Below are positions 17,138-26,988 of a stretch of DNA of 62,743 nt, in pieces (within the stretch, counting starts at the first letter, position 1; every line of letters starts with the position of its first letter). Both the position numbers and the translations under genes were made by a program. The stretch is from Candidatus Rikenella faecigallinarum (GTDB lineage: Bacteria > Bacteroidota > Bacteroidia > Bacteroidales > Rikenellaceae). Location: NCBI GenBank assembly GCA_019113395.1, contig DXHL01000013.1, positions 1 through 62,743 of the forward strand, written 5' to 3'. The notes under the pieces were generated by a model. The model was not told where the DNA came from. It was given only the letters and a program-made list of their open reading frames with translations, and did no database searches.

Positions 17138-17269
17138 CGCGCACAGGTTGGTTTAATCGGCAGGAGGGTTCACTCAGCCGTTCTCCCCATGCCATGAACC
17201 TTCGGGGGAGAGGTAAAAAATGAGCGGGGAGCATCATACGCTGCCTCCCCACCCCAGCACAGAGAAGAG

Positions 17270-18292
17270 TTATCGCATCAGGAACGAGAAACGTCCGATG
17301 TTTTTCAGGGCAATCCCCGTACCGCGAGCCACCGCACGCAACGGGTCTTCCGAGACGTGGAACGGGATACGGGTTTTTTGGAAGAGACGTTTATCGAGTC
17401 CGCGCAACAATGCCCCGCCCCCGGCCAGATAGATACCGTTTTTCACGATATCCGAGTAGAGTTCCGGCGGGATTTTTTCGAGCACTTTCATGATGGCGGC
17501 ATCAACCTTCATCAGCGATTTGTCGAGGGCATGCGCCACCTCTTTGTACGAAACGGGAATTTCGAGCGGCAGCGAAGTGATGATGTTCGGCCCGCGGACA
17601 ATGTGGTCATCCGGCGGATTGTCGAGGTTGTCGATGGCTGCACCGACCGCTATCTTAATCTCTTCGGCCGTCCGTTCCCCGATTTTGATATTGTGTTGTT
17701 GGCGCATATAGGTCTGGATATCTTCGGTAAAGACATCCCCTGCCACATTAATCGACTCGTTGCAGACGATACCTCCCAGCGAAATCACAGCCACTTCGGC
17801 CGTTCCCCCGCCGATATCGACCACCATGTGTCCCTCGGGAGCTTCGACATCCAGTCCCATCCCAAGCGCAGCAGCCATCGGTTCATAAATCATGTAGACC
17901 TCGCGTCCGCCGGCATGTTCGGCCGAGTCACGCACGGCACGAATCTCCACGTTGGTCGAACCGCTCGGAATGCAGATAACCATTCTCAGCGAGGGGCTGA
18001 ACATTTTGCCGCGCGACTTAATCATCTTAATCATGCCGCGAATCATCAGTTCGGCAGCCGTAAAGTCGGCAATCACGCCGTCGCGCAACGGACGGATGGT
18101 TTGGATATCCTGGTGTGTTTTCCCGTGCATCTGCCGAGCCTGGTTCCCGATGGCTACCAGACGTCCCGCCTGGCGGTCCACTGCCACGATGGAGGGCTCG
18201 TCCACCACGATTTTATCGTTGTAGATAATGATGGTGTTGGCCGTTCCGAGGTCCATGGCCAACTCCTGCGTAAGGAATGAGAAGAGTCCCAT
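17270..18292 (-). CDS. mreB: Rod shape-determining actin homologue MreB
   Basis: 340 residues. The actin-fold nucleotide motifs are visible: MDLGTANTIIIY (about 13-24), MVVDIGGGTAEVAVISLGGI (about 156-175) and YLAGGGALLRGLDK (about 287-300). It forms membrane-bound filaments that steer lateral wall synthesis. It lies 25 nt after the sulfatase gene and heads mreBCD. Confidence 0.97.
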   Translation of the reverse strand: MGLFSFLTQELAMDLGTANTIIIYNDKIVVDEPSIVAVDRQAGRLVAIGNQARQMHGKTHQDIQTIRPLRDGVIADFTAAELMIRGMIKMIKSRGKMFSPSLRMVICIPSGSTNVEIRAVRDSAEHAGGREVYMIYEPMAAALGMGLDVEAPEGHMVVDIGGGTAEVAVISLGGIVCNESINVAGDVFTEDIQTYMRQQHNIKIGERTAEEIKIAVGAAIDNLDNPPDDHIVRGPNIITSLPLEIPVSYKEVAHALDKSLMKVDAAIMKVLEKIPPELYSDIVKNGIYLAGGGALLRGLDKRLFQKTRIPFHVSEDPLRAVARGTGIALKNIGRFSFLMR

Positions 18293-18317
18293 ATGTTATG
18301 TTTGGTATGTCGTGTAT

Positions 18318-19814
18318 TTAATTTTCGCTTAAAAAGTCGGCAGCGGGGTCACCTATCTCCTGCAGCCGTTGGTGCAATGCCGCACGCATCAGGCGCACCA
18401 CCCGAGGCTTTTCTGTCGCCAGGTTATGGAGTTGGTGCGGGTCTTTGGCGCGGTCGAAGAGCACCTCGTCGAGCCGTTTACCGCCGGCTATCCGTACGGC
18501 ATAAGTATACCGTTCCGTTCGCCAGCCGCGCCAGCCGTCGGCAGGAGTATCTCCCTCAAAACCTCCCGGCGTCGTATTGTCATTCGACCAGTACTTTACA
18601 TACAACTGCCCGTCCGTCTTCACACGCCCCTTACCCGTCAGGGCGGCACTCAGGTCACGGGTCTGCACCGTGGAGGGGATATCGTCACCGTAACCCAGCA
18701 GGCTCAAAACGGTCGGCGTAAAGTCTTCGAGCGAGATGAGCAGGTCGTTGTCCATTCGGGGTTTGATACCGGCTCCGCCGATGATGAACGGCACCCGCAT
18801 CGCCTCTTCATAAAAGGTATTTTTACCTGTTTTTCCGTGGACCCCCATCATGTCACCATGGTCGGAGGTAAACACCACCACGGTCTGGTCCAACAATCCC
18901 TGTTTTTCGAGCTCGTCGAGGATACGGCCGAACTGTTCATCCACACCGCTCATGCAGGCGTAGTAGTCCCGCAACACATGCGGCATACTCCCCCAATGCG
19001 CGGGGTCTATCTCCGGATACTGAGCCGCCACCGAATCGGCATTGAGGTCGGCATAGAGGTCACGGTAACGCTGCGGCACCTGGCTGTAGCCCGGGTGCGG
19101 AGGGTTCATCGAGACCATCAGGGCAAACGGTTCATCGGCGTGCCGGCGGATATACTCCACCGCCAGTCCCGCTTCGTACTCCGGTCCCCAGCAATCGACA
19201 TAGTGCCAATCGTCCCGCTCCGTGGCATTGTCCCAGTACATGGGCCGCAGGTGGACATCATAGGTTCCGTATGCCACCCAGTAGTCAAACCCGTGTCGTC
19301 TTTCGGGCGGACACCACTCGTTCCACGCCACCTCGCCGCGGTTGTTGCTGCAGTCGATATAGGGTTCGAACGGCGCATCGAGGTGCCATTTCCCAATGTA
19401 GCCCGTCGCATACCCCTTGGCTTTGAGCACATCCGACCACGTTTGGATATCGTCGCGGAGTTCCACGCCGTAGGGTGCCGTTCGGGAGTTGCAGTTGCCG
19501 GTGACGCCGTTTATCAGCGGATAGGCACCCGTGAGGAACATGGCACGCGCCGGCGACGAGACGGGGTAAGCACTGACACACTGCGTAAAGAGCACACCCT
19601 GCTGCGCAAAGCGGTCCAAGTTGGGCGTCAGGACGGGTTCCTGACCAAGGATACCGAGTGCGCTGCCCCTCCACTGGTCAGCCATGACCACGAGCAGGTT
19701 TTTCGGTCTGCTGTTATCATCCGCCTGTACCTCCTGTGCAACTGCAGGAGCCGTTACAGCCCCGGTCACACCGAGTGCGGCAGCGACAAGAGGACGAAAA
19801 GCGATTCGGTTCAT
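18318..19814 (-). CDS. S-type sulfatase (arylsulfatase family)
   Basis: 498 residues with a signal peptide (1-26). The metal-binding start is LLVVMADQWRGSALGILG (about 40-57). The formylglycine motif reads SSPARAMFLTG (about 85-95), with Ser in the modified position, so maturation would need a radical SAM anSME maturase; none is in this window. Further landmarks are YATGYIGKWHLDAP, VVVFTSDHGDMMGVHGKTGK and KNTFYEEAMRVPFIIGG. Relatives desulfate host or dietary glycans in the periplasm. It sits between purH (39 nt) and mreB (25 nt) in an otherwise housekeeping run, which is unusual. Confidence 0.93.
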   Translation of the reverse strand: MNRIAFRPLVAAALGVTGAVTAPAVAQEVQADDNSRPKNLLVVMADQWRGSALGILGQEPVLTPNLDRFAQQGVLFTQCVSAYPVSSPARAMFLTGAYPLINGVTGNCNSRTAPYGVELRDDIQTWSDVLKAKGYATGYIGKWHLDAPFEPYIDCSNNRGEVAWNEWCPPERRHGFDYWVAYGTYDVHLRPMYWDNATERDDWHYVDCWGPEYEAGLAVEYIRRHADEPFALMVSMNPPHPGYSQVPQRYRDLYADLNADSVAAQYPEIDPAHWGSMPHVLRDYYACMSGVDEQFGRILDELEKQGLLDQTVVVFTSDHGDMMGVHGKTGKNTFYEEAMRVPFIIGGAGIKPRMDNDLLISLEDFTPTVLSLLGYGDDIPSTVQTRDLSAALTGKGRVKTDGQLYVKYWSNDNTTPGGFEGDTPADGWRGWRTERYTYAVRIAGGKRLDEVLFDRAKDPHQLHNLATEKPRVVRLMRAALHQRLQEIGDPAADFLSEN

Positions 19815-19853
19815 GGGCGAGGACAGAGGGATGAGTCTGACGGAATCCTGTGT

Positions 19854-21389
19854 TTAGTGTTTGAAGTGACGCAGACCGGTAAAGACCATCGCCATGCCGT
19901 TCGCGTTGCAGTAGTCGATGGTATCCTGGTCGCGCACCGAACCGCCCGGCTGAATCAGGGTATCGATACCCTCCTTGTGGGCGATTTCAGCACAGTCGGC
20001 AAACGGGAAGAAGGCATCCGACGCCAGCACGGCACCACGCAGGTCGAATCCGAACGATTTGGCTTTGGCAATGGCCTGACGCAGGGAGTCCACGCGCGAA
20101 GTCTGACCGATACCGCTGGCCAGCAGCATGCCGTTTTTGGCCAGCACGATGGCGTTCGATTTCGAATGTTTCACGATTTTATTGGCGAAGATGAGGTCTT
20201 TCATCTCTTCGGCCGTCACGGCCTTGTCGGTCGCCTGTTTCACTTCGGAATCCTGGCCGCCCACCTTGGCGTCGCGTTCCTGAACGGCCACACCACCAAG
20301 CAGCGAACGGAACTGTTTGTCGCACCGTGCCACCTCTTTGGTCTTGAGGATGATGCGGTTCTTTTTGGTTTCAAGGATGGCCAGCGCATCGTCGTCATAC
20401 CCCGGAGCCATGATGACTTCGAAGAAGATTTCGTTGATTTTCTCGGCCGTAGCCTTGTCCACCGGACGGTTCGTAATCAGCACGCCCCCGAAAGCCGATA
20501 CCGGGTCCCCGGCCAGCGCATCTTTCCACGCTTCGACCAGCGTCGGACGAACGGCCACCCCGCAGGCGTTGTTGTGCTTCATAATCACGAAGGCCGGTTC
20601 GCTCTCCCCAAACTCGGCAATCAGGTTCACCGCCGCATCCATGTCAAGCATGTTGTTGTAGGAGATTTCCTTGCCGTGGAGCTGCTCGAACTGAGCCGAG
20701 AGGTCCCCGAAGAAGGTAGCCGCCTGGTGCGGGTTTTCGCCGTAACGCAGGTGGGTCGCCTTGGCTTCGGTATAGCTCTGTTTGAAGGCAGGGATATTTT
20801 CCTCGCGATTGAAGTAGTTGAAAATCGCAGTGTCGTAGTTCGAGCTGACGTTAAAGGCTTCGGCCGCCAGGTGACGACGCTGTTCGAGCGTGGTGCACCC
20901 GTCCTGACGGGTAATCAGGTCGAGAATATAGCCGTACTGCGCCACCGACGGTACAATCGCCACATCCTTGTAGTTTTTGGCCGCAGCACGGATAAGGGAA
21001 ATCCCTCCGATGTCGATTTTCTCGATAATCTGCTGTTCGGTAGCCCCGGGCGTAGCCACGGTCTGTTCGAACGGATAGAGGTCCACAATCACGAGGTCGA
21101 TTTCCGGAATTTCATATTCGGCCGCCTGCTGCAGGTCTGCTTCGTTGTCGCGGCGATAGAGGATACCACCGAAGACTTTGGGGTGAAGCGTTTTCACACG
21201 CCCCCCGAAGATGGAGGGATAGCTCGTGAGGTTTTCGACGGCGTGAGCCTTCACGCCCAGCCCTTCGATGAAGGTCTGGGTGCCGCCGGTCGAATAGATT
21301 TTCACTCCGTGTTTATCGAGTTCCTTGACAATCTCTGCGAGGCCGTCTTTATAGAAGACGGAGATTAAGGCGCCTTTAATTTTTTTCAC
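19854..21389 (-). CDS. purH: Bifunctional AICAR formyltransferase / IMP cyclohydrolase
   Basis: 511 residues. The N-terminal cyclohydrolase domain opens KGALISVFYKDGLAEIVKEL and has IYSTGGTQTFIEGLGVKAHA (about 31-50) and GGRVKTLHPKVFGGIL (about 63-78). The C-terminal transformylase has LRYGENPHQAATFFG (about 213-227) and ends with SDAFFPFADCAEIAHKEGID and GGSVRDQDTIDYCN. It carries out the last two steps of de novo IMP synthesis. Confidence 0.97.
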   Translation of the reverse strand: MKKIKGALISVFYKDGLAEIVKELDKHGVKIYSTGGTQTFIEGLGVKAHAVENLTSYPSIFGGRVKTLHPKVFGGILYRRDNEADLQQAAEYEIPEIDLVIVDLYPFEQTVATPGATEQQIIEKIDIGGISLIRAAAKNYKDVAIVPSVAQYGYILDLITRQDGCTTLEQRRHLAAEAFNVSSNYDTAIFNYFNREENIPAFKQSYTEAKATHLRYGENPHQAATFFGDLSAQFEQLHGKEISYNNMLDMDAAVNLIAEFGESEPAFVIMKHNNACGVAVRPTLVEAWKDALAGDPVSAFGGVLITNRPVDKATAEKINEIFFEVIMAPGYDDDALAILETKKNRIILKTKEVARCDKQFRSLLGGVAVQERDAKVGGQDSEVKQATDKAVTAEEMKDLIFANKIVKHSKSNAIVLAKNGMLLASGIGQTSRVDSLRQAIAKAKSFGFDLRGAVLASDAFFPFADCAEIAHKEGIDTLIQPGGSVRDQDTIDYCNANGMAMVFTGLRHFKH

Positions 21390-21430
21390 TGTCGTATGTC
21401 GTTGTGTAAGTTACGTTTCCTTTGAAAGGA

Positions 21431-21438
21431 CAAAGGTA
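21431..21438 (-). promoter_or_regulatory. -7 promoter box for purH
   Basis: TACCTTTG on the minus strand lies 41 nt upstream of the purH start and fits TAnnTTTG. It is one half of a divergent promoter region. Confidence 0.65.
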
Positions 21439-21587
21439 CGATTTATTTTGGATGTTTTACGCGAAAATCATCGCGTTTTTGGGCGCGCCTCCCGAAAGAC
21501 TCCTCCCGCCGGGAACCGACCCTTCCAGCCCGCCCAAAATTACAGGCCATGCAATGAAAACCCCTCACGGAACGTTCAAAAAATATC

Positions 21588-21595
21588 TATCTTTG
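21588..21595 (+). promoter_or_regulatory. -7 promoter box for the 21620 gene / mutL run
   Basis: TATCTTTG fits TAnnTTTG and is 24 nt upstream of the first ATG of the plus-strand run. Confidence 0.65.
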
Positions 21596-21619
21596 TAAAT
21601 TATTAGCAGCCGAAAAGCC

Positions 21620-21919
21620 ATGTTAGGATTCAAAGGATTCGGGCGCAAGCCGCGCCAGTTCGAATACAAGCCCCGCTACTGGGACCCCGAAGCCGAAGAA
21701 CGCGAAGCTCGTCGGCGGATGATACTGGGCGAGGACTATGCCGAAGGCGAGTATCGTCCGGGGATGTACATCCGCGAACGGCGCCTGTTGCGCATGCAGG
21801 AGCGCGAACGCGAACGCGCCCAGCGCGGCAAACGAACAGCCATCCGCACCGTCATTTTTCTGGGAGGTGTTGTCGTGGTGCTCTACCTGATGTTCAACTA
21901 CTTCGGAAAAGCCTTTTAA
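21620..21919 (+). CDS. Small conserved membrane protein upstream of mutL
   Basis: 99 residues. A long, charged, Arg/Glu-rich N-terminal part is followed by one membrane helix near the C-terminus (about 76-95, IRTVIFLGGVVVVLYLMFNY). It fits a small tail-anchored protein of unknown role. It has its own promoter box and lies 69 nt before mutL on the same strand. No function is proposed. Confidence 0.75.
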   Translation: MLGFKGFGRKPRQFEYKPRYWDPEAEEREARRRMILGEDYAEGEYRPGMYIRERRLLRMQERERERAQRGKRTAIRTVIFLGGVVVVLYLMFNYFGKAF

Positions 21920-21988
21920 CGCGTCGGCTCCCCTGATGCCGCAAAACGGCACCCACACCTCTCCCGTTACCCACACAACCTACACCCC

Positions 21989-24028
21989 GTGGCCCAAAAC
22001 CTGATTAACATACTGCCCGACAACGTCGCCAACCAAATCGCCGCCGGCGAAGTGGTACAACGTCCCGCCTCGATGGTCAAAGAGCTGATGGAAAACGCCG
22101 TCGATGCCGGCGCCGCACACATCAGCGTCGTGGTACGCGACGGCGGTAAAAGCATGGTCCAGGTGATTGACGACGGTTGCGGCATGGGGGCTGCCGATGC
22201 CGTACTCTGCTTCGCCCGACACGCCACCTCCAAGATACGCCATTCGGAAGACCTCTTTGCCCTCCACACCTTCGGGTTTCGGGGCGAGGCGCTTGCCTCG
22301 ATAGCGTCGGTGGCCGAGGTTGAGCTGCGCACCCGCCGTGAAGAGGATGAAGTAGGCAGCCTGGTGGCCATTGCAGGGGGTACGGAGGCCGATGCCCGAA
22401 CCGAGCGCATCAGCTGCCCCAAGGGGACGCAGGTGACGGTGCGCAACCTCTTTTTCAACACCCCCGCCCGCCGCAAATTCCTCAAGGCCGAAACCACCGA
22501 GACCAAACAGATTATCACGGAGTTTCAGCGTGTGGCATTGTGCCACCCCGAGGTAGCCTTCACGCTGGTGGCCGACGACAAGACCCTCTTCAACCTGATG
22601 GCCGGCGGGCTGCACCAGCGCATTACGGCGATTGTCGGACGCAAGACAGGCGACAAACTCCTCGATGTGGAGGTCGATACGCCCATCGTTCGGGTCGGCG
22701 GATATGTCGGGCTTCCGGCAACAGCCAAAAAAAGCGGGTCCGAACAATACTTTTTCGTGAACGGGCGCTATTTCCGCAGCTCCTACCTCCAGAAAGCCGT
22801 CGTCAGCGGATACAGCAAACTGCTGCCCTACGGATACACCCCCTCCTACTTTATATATATGACGGTGGACCCCTCGCGCATCGACGTGAACATCCACCCG
22901 CAGAAGACCGAAATCAAGTTCGAGGACGAACAGGCCCTCTGGCAAATGATATCGTCCGCCGTGGCGCGGAGCCTCGGCAAACACAACGTCGTGCCGGTGC
23001 TCGATTTCGACAATCCGGTGCCGGGACTCGAGATACCGGTATACAACGGCGGAGCGTCTCAGGAACAGTCGCGGCAGGAGATGCCTGCTCCGCCTCCGGT
23101 TTCGGTACGCGACGACTACAACCCCTTCCACAGCTACGACCGGCAGGAGTGGACCACGCCGGCAGCTTCGCGGAGCACCTCCGGGGGATACAGTCGGGGA
23201 GCAACCACCTTCGACGACCCCGAACAGGCCCCCTTCCGGGAGATGATACCGCCGTCGCTGACCATCCCCGACCTGAGCGGCACGGAGCCTGCGGCGAGCC
23301 ACACCACCCTGCTGCCCGGCGAAGAGACATACAGCAACTACGAATCGCCAATGCCCGCGGCGGAACGACCGACCACACCGCATCAGACGGCTCTGGCACT
23401 CGACCACGAGCCGACGCCGACCGAGACCGAAGCCGCAGCCACCGTCACGCGCAGCCTTGTGTTTGGCGGCGGGAAATACATCGTGACCACTACAGCCGAC
23501 GGCATGGTGGTCATCGACCGTGCACGGGCCAAGGTTCGGATTATCTACGAAGAGTTCTTGCGCCGCATGGCCAACGACTTTTCGATGGTGGGTCAGCGCG
23601 ACCTCTTCCCGCAGACCGTGGAGCTCGCTCCGGCCGACCACTACCTCCTGATGGAGTATGCTTCGGAGCTGGCCGCCATGGGTTTCGACCTGCGCGACAT
23701 GGGCGGTTCGACGGTAGTGGTCTACGGACTGCCCGTCGAGATGGGCGAACAGGCCACCCCAGCCGAAGCCGTCGAACAACTCCTGACACAGATTAAGGAA
23801 GAGGGCTCCTCCCTGCGCGACAACCACCGCGAGCGGCTCGCCGCCGCGATGGCACGGAGCTGCTGTACGGCACTCTTCGCAGGCGGATACGCCAAAGTAA
23901 CCCCCTTCGAAGCGGATGCCCTGGTACGGCAACTGTTTGCCTGCGACGAACCCAACTACACCCCCGACGGACGACCCGTCATGACGGTAGTGACGGCTGT
24001 TGAAGTCGAAAAACGACTCAAAAAATAG
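21989..24028 (+). CDS. mutL: DNA mismatch repair protein MutL
   Basis: 679 residues, read from a GTG start that gives MAQNLINILPDNVANQIAAG. The GHKL ATPase is clear: AAGEVVQRPASMVKELMENA (about 18-37), VIDDGCGM, RHATSKI and TFGFRGEALASIASVAEV. The C-terminal dimer domain starts near 490. The endonuclease motif DQHxxxxR of relatives appears as VIDRARAKVRIIYEE (about 508-522), with Q and H replaced, so nicking activity is doubtful. It works with MutS, encoded at 35770-38490. Confidence 0.95.
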   Translation: MAQNLINILPDNVANQIAAGEVVQRPASMVKELMENAVDAGAAHISVVVRDGGKSMVQVIDDGCGMGAADAVLCFARHATSKIRHSEDLFALHTFGFRGEALASIASVAEVELRTRREEDEVGSLVAIAGGTEADARTERISCPKGTQVTVRNLFFNTPARRKFLKAETTETKQIITEFQRVALCHPEVAFTLVADDKTLFNLMAGGLHQRITAIVGRKTGDKLLDVEVDTPIVRVGGYVGLPATAKKSGSEQYFFVNGRYFRSSYLQKAVVSGYSKLLPYGYTPSYFIYMTVDPSRIDVNIHPQKTEIKFEDEQALWQMISSAVARSLGKHNVVPVLDFDNPVPGLEIPVYNGGASQEQSRQEMPAPPPVSVRDDYNPFHSYDRQEWTTPAASRSTSGGYSRGATTFDDPEQAPFREMIPPSLTIPDLSGTEPAASHTTLLPGEETYSNYESPMPAAERPTTPHQTALALDHEPTPTETEAAATVTRSLVFGGGKYIVTTTADGMVVIDRARAKVRIIYEEFLRRMANDFSMVGQRDLFPQTVELAPADHYLLMEYASELAAMGFDLRDMGGSTVVVYGLPVEMGEQATPAEAVEQLLTQIKEEGSSLRDNHRERLAAAMARSCCTALFAGGYAKVTPFEADALVRQLFACDEPNYTPDGRPVMTVVTAVEVEKRLKK

Positions 24029-24103
24029 CCTCACACCCCCTTCCGCGAAACGTGTGTATCGCCCGCGCGATACCACACCCGCAACCCTGACAACAACGAC
24101 TAC

Positions 24104-24802
24104 ATGAGCAACAACCAATTCTCCTTCAATGCCTCCGGCGGCTTCTCGCGCGGACAAAGCGTGGTGATGAACCTCATCATCCTGAACGCCATCATCTTCC
24201 TGGCACAGACCCTGCTGCCCCAGGGCGTCGGCGGCGAACGCATGACCGACCTCTTCGGTCTCCACTTCTGGAAAGGTGCCGATTTCCGCTGGTGGCAGCC
24301 CCTCACCTACATGTTCCTCCACGGAGGCTTCTCACACCTCTTCTTCAATATGTTCGCCCTGTGGATGTTCGGCCGAATCCTCGAGTACGACATGGGTTCG
24401 CGCCGCTTCCTCACCTACTACCTCATCTGCGGTGTCGGTGCGGGGCTCTGCAACCTCGGCGTAAACTGGTTTGAATACCAGCACTTCCTCTCCATGGGCT
24501 ACCCGCCTCAGGTCGTCAATCAACAGTGGGCCAACCATGTGGTCACCATCGGCGCCTCGGGAGCCGTCTTCGGCGTGCTGCTCGCCTTCGGCATGTTCCA
24601 CCCCAACGACCGCATCATGCTCCTTATCCCGCCCATCCCCATGAAAGCCAAATGGTTCGTGGTGGCTTACGGCGTTATCGAACTCTTCCTCGGAGTGACA
24701 CAAACAGGCTCCAATATCGCCCACTTCGCCCACGTCGGCGGAATGCTCTTCGGCTTCGTGCTGCTGCTCCTCTGGAAACGCAGCGGAAAAATCTACTACT
24801 AA
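24104..24802 (+). CDS. Rhomboid family intramembrane serine protease
   Basis: 232 residues, six to seven helices. The nucleophile motif GASGAVFG (about 148-155) and the catalytic His in NIAHFAHVGGMLFGFVL (about 205-221) are both present. WWQPLTYMFLHGGFSHLFFN (about 63-82) is the conserved L1/TM2 region. Rhomboids cut membrane proteins within the bilayer; the substrate is unknown. It follows mutL by 75 nt and precedes the EEP gene by 49 nt. Confidence 0.92.
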   Translation: MSNNQFSFNASGGFSRGQSVVMNLIILNAIIFLAQTLLPQGVGGERMTDLFGLHFWKGADFRWWQPLTYMFLHGGFSHLFFNMFALWMFGRILEYDMGSRRFLTYYLICGVGAGLCNLGVNWFEYQHFLSMGYPPQVVNQQWANHVVTIGASGAVFGVLLAFGMFHPNDRIMLLIPPIPMKAKWFVVAYGVIELFLGVTQTGSNIAHFAHVGGMLFGFVLLLLWKRSGKIYY

Positions 24803-24851
24803 TCCCCTCGCCTCCCGCTCTACTCCCCCCCATCCTTAACTTCCCCGACCC

Positions 24852-26057
24852 ATGAGCGCAAACCGTAACAACGCAGGCGCCAACTACTACTACATCGACC
24901 AGAGCCAACCCGTCAGCCTCTGGCGCGTGATACTTCGGTTTTTGGCCGTCGTACTGACCCTCGCCCTGAGTGCGGCCCTTATCATGGCCTACCTCTCGAC
25001 CGGCATCAGCCCCGAACGAAACTGGGTCTTCGCCTTTTTCGGTCTGGGGGCGCCCTTCCTCTTCCTGGGCAACATCGTGATGCTGCTGGTCTGGATAATC
25101 CGCTGGCGCTGGTGGGCACTGGTACCGGCCCTCACGCTGCTTATCGGAGTGGGACACCTCGGCACCCTTATCCAGTTTGACTTCCGAAAAGAGTACCCCA
25201 CACAAACCACCTCAACCCGGGGAAACGACAGCGAGACCCTCTCCATCCTCACCTACAACGTCCACGGCTTCACCCGTGGCGAGGCTCAACACAGCGGATA
25301 CCTGCGCAATGCCGACAGCATCGCCGCATACATCCAACGCCTCTCGCCCGACATTATCTGCTTTCAGGAGTACGAGACCATGCAGTCCTCCGACGTCGAA
25401 CACCTCAACGACCTCTACCGCGACTGGCCCTACCGCTCCTACAACTTCATCTACGGCGGCCACGACAACATCGGATACGGCACGGCCATCTTCAGCCGCC
25501 TGCCCATTCTGAGTGCCCAACGCATGATATTCGACCAGTCGTCCAACTCGCTGCTGATGGCCGACCTGGTGGACGCCTCGGGCGACACGCTCCGCCTCTT
25601 CAACAACCACCTTCAATCGACCCAGGTCGATGAGACCAGTCAGGACCGTGTCGAACGGTTCGACGTACGGGGCGAAGAGGGAGCACAACAGTTTGTCCGC
25701 AGCCTCGGGTCGCGGCTCAAGGCCAATTACCGCCGTCGAGCCGTACAGGTCGATACCGTCTCGCGCATGATTGCCGCCTCGCCCTATCCGGCGGTTGTGC
25801 TGGGCGACTTCAACGATACGCCCGTCTCCTACACCTATAAAAAAATGCGCGGAGACCTCGAAGATACCTTCATCAATGCCGGCAGCGGTTTTGCCTACAC
25901 CTACAACCGGCTCTTTTCGATGCTCCGCATCGATTATATCTTCCACTCACCCCGGTACGATACCGAAACGTACCATTCGGAAGACCTGCCATGGTCGGAC
26001 CACAACCCGGTGTTCGTCCGCCTGCGCAAGAAACTGACCGAAACGGAACAGGAATAA
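24852..26057 (+). CDS. Membrane-anchored endonuclease/exonuclease/phosphatase family protein
   Basis: 401 residues. Three hydrophobic segments occupy about 20-115. The EEP domain follows: LSILTYNVHGFTRGE (about 130-144), PDIICFQEYETM, GYGTAIFSRLPIL, FNNHLQST, AVVLGDFNDTPVSY, then RLFSMLRIDYIFHS and the terminal SDHNPVFVRLR. All catalytic landmarks (N, E, D-x-N, D, SDH) are present. Members act on nucleic acids, phospholipids or phosphoinositides; the substrate is open. It is between the rhomboid gene and dapD. Confidence 0.88.
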   Translation: MSANRNNAGANYYYIDQSQPVSLWRVILRFLAVVLTLALSAALIMAYLSTGISPERNWVFAFFGLGAPFLFLGNIVMLLVWIIRWRWWALVPALTLLIGVGHLGTLIQFDFRKEYPTQTTSTRGNDSETLSILTYNVHGFTRGEAQHSGYLRNADSIAAYIQRLSPDIICFQEYETMQSSDVEHLNDLYRDWPYRSYNFIYGGHDNIGYGTAIFSRLPILSAQRMIFDQSSNSLLMADLVDASGDTLRLFNNHLQSTQVDETSQDRVERFDVRGEEGAQQFVRSLGSRLKANYRRRAVQVDTVSRMIAASPYPAVVLGDFNDTPVSYTYKKMRGDLEDTFINAGSGFAYTYNRLFSMLRIDYIFHSPRYDTETYHSEDLPWSDHNPVFVRLRKKLTETEQE

Positions 26058-26094
26058 CCTCAAAGCAAGAATTTCATTCAACACTACATTACCT

Positions 26095-26919
26095 ATGGAC
26101 CTGACACAACTGCAACAAACCATCGAACTCACCTGGAACGACCGTACCCTGCTCGAACAACCCGCCTCGCAGGAGGCTATTCGCACGGTCATCGAGCTGC
26201 TCGACAAAGGTCAGCTGCGCACCGCCGAACCCAAAGGAGACGGCACCTGGCAGGTGAACGAATGGGTCAAAAAAGCGGTCATCCTCTACTTCCCCATTCA
26301 GAAAATGCGCAAAATGGGGGGACCCGATATCGAATTCTTCGACAAACTCGAAACCAAACACGACTATGAAGCCCTCGGGGTACGGGTCGTGCCCAACGGC
26401 GTAGCCCGCTACGGAGCATACCTCGCTCCCGGCGTGATTATGATGCCCTCGTATGTCAATATCGGCGCCTATGTCGATTCGGGCACCATGGTCGATACCT
26501 GGGCCACGGTCGGCTCCTGCGCCCAAATCGGGAAAGGGGTACACCTCTCCGGCGGTGTCGGCATCGGCGGAGTCCTCGAACCCGTACAGGCTGCGCCGGT
26601 GATTATCGAAGACCACTGCTTTATCGGCTCGCGCTGCATCGTCGTCGAAGGAGCCCACGTAGGAACCGAGGCGGTTCTCGGTGCCAATGTCGTGATTACC
26701 GGCTCGACCAAAATTATTGACGTCACGGGCAGCGAACCGGTACACTACAAAGGTTACGTGCCGCCCCGCTCGGTGGTTATCCCCGGCTCCTACACCAAAC
26801 AGTATCCCGCAGGCGAATATCAGGTGCCGTGTGCCCTGATTATCGGCCAGCGCAAAGAGTCCACCGACCGCAAAACCTCGCTCAACGACGCGCTCCGTGA
26901 CTTCGGCGTATCGGCATAA
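26095..26919 (+). CDS. dapD: Tetrahydrodipicolinate N-succinyltransferase
   Basis: 274 residues. The N-terminal helical domain is followed by a left-handed beta helix of hexapeptide repeats (GVARYGAYLAPGVIMMPSYV at about 101-120, then VDTWATVGSCAQIGKGVHLS and GGVGIGGVLEP). It succinylates tetrahydrodipicolinate in lysine and diaminopimelate synthesis. Its position just before the cell-wall genes mrdA/rodA fits a supply of diaminopimelate for peptidoglycan. Confidence 0.96.
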   Translation: MDLTQLQQTIELTWNDRTLLEQPASQEAIRTVIELLDKGQLRTAEPKGDGTWQVNEWVKKAVILYFPIQKMRKMGGPDIEFFDKLETKHDYEALGVRVVPNGVARYGAYLAPGVIMMPSYVNIGAYVDSGTMVDTWATVGSCAQIGKGVHLSGGVGIGGVLEPVQAAPVIIEDHCFIGSRCIVVEGAHVGTEAVLGANVVITGSTKIIDVTGSEPVHYKGYVPPRSVVIPGSYTKQYPAGEYQVPCALIIGQRKESTDRKTSLNDALRDFGVSA

Positions 26920-26988
26920 GAGGGGTTGGCGATTGGACAGAACCGTAAAACTTATCCCATTCACTCCGAAAAAACGCACTCCCGTGCC

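Noticed and set aside
18369..21368. Very long open frame (999 codons) on the plus strand antisense to the sulfatase and purH
   Set aside because: It is antisense to two clear genes, has no recognisable domain, and is explained by GC-rich codon usage.
21980..24322. 780-codon minus-strand frame opposite mutL
   Set aside because: Antisense shadow of mutL; no family features.
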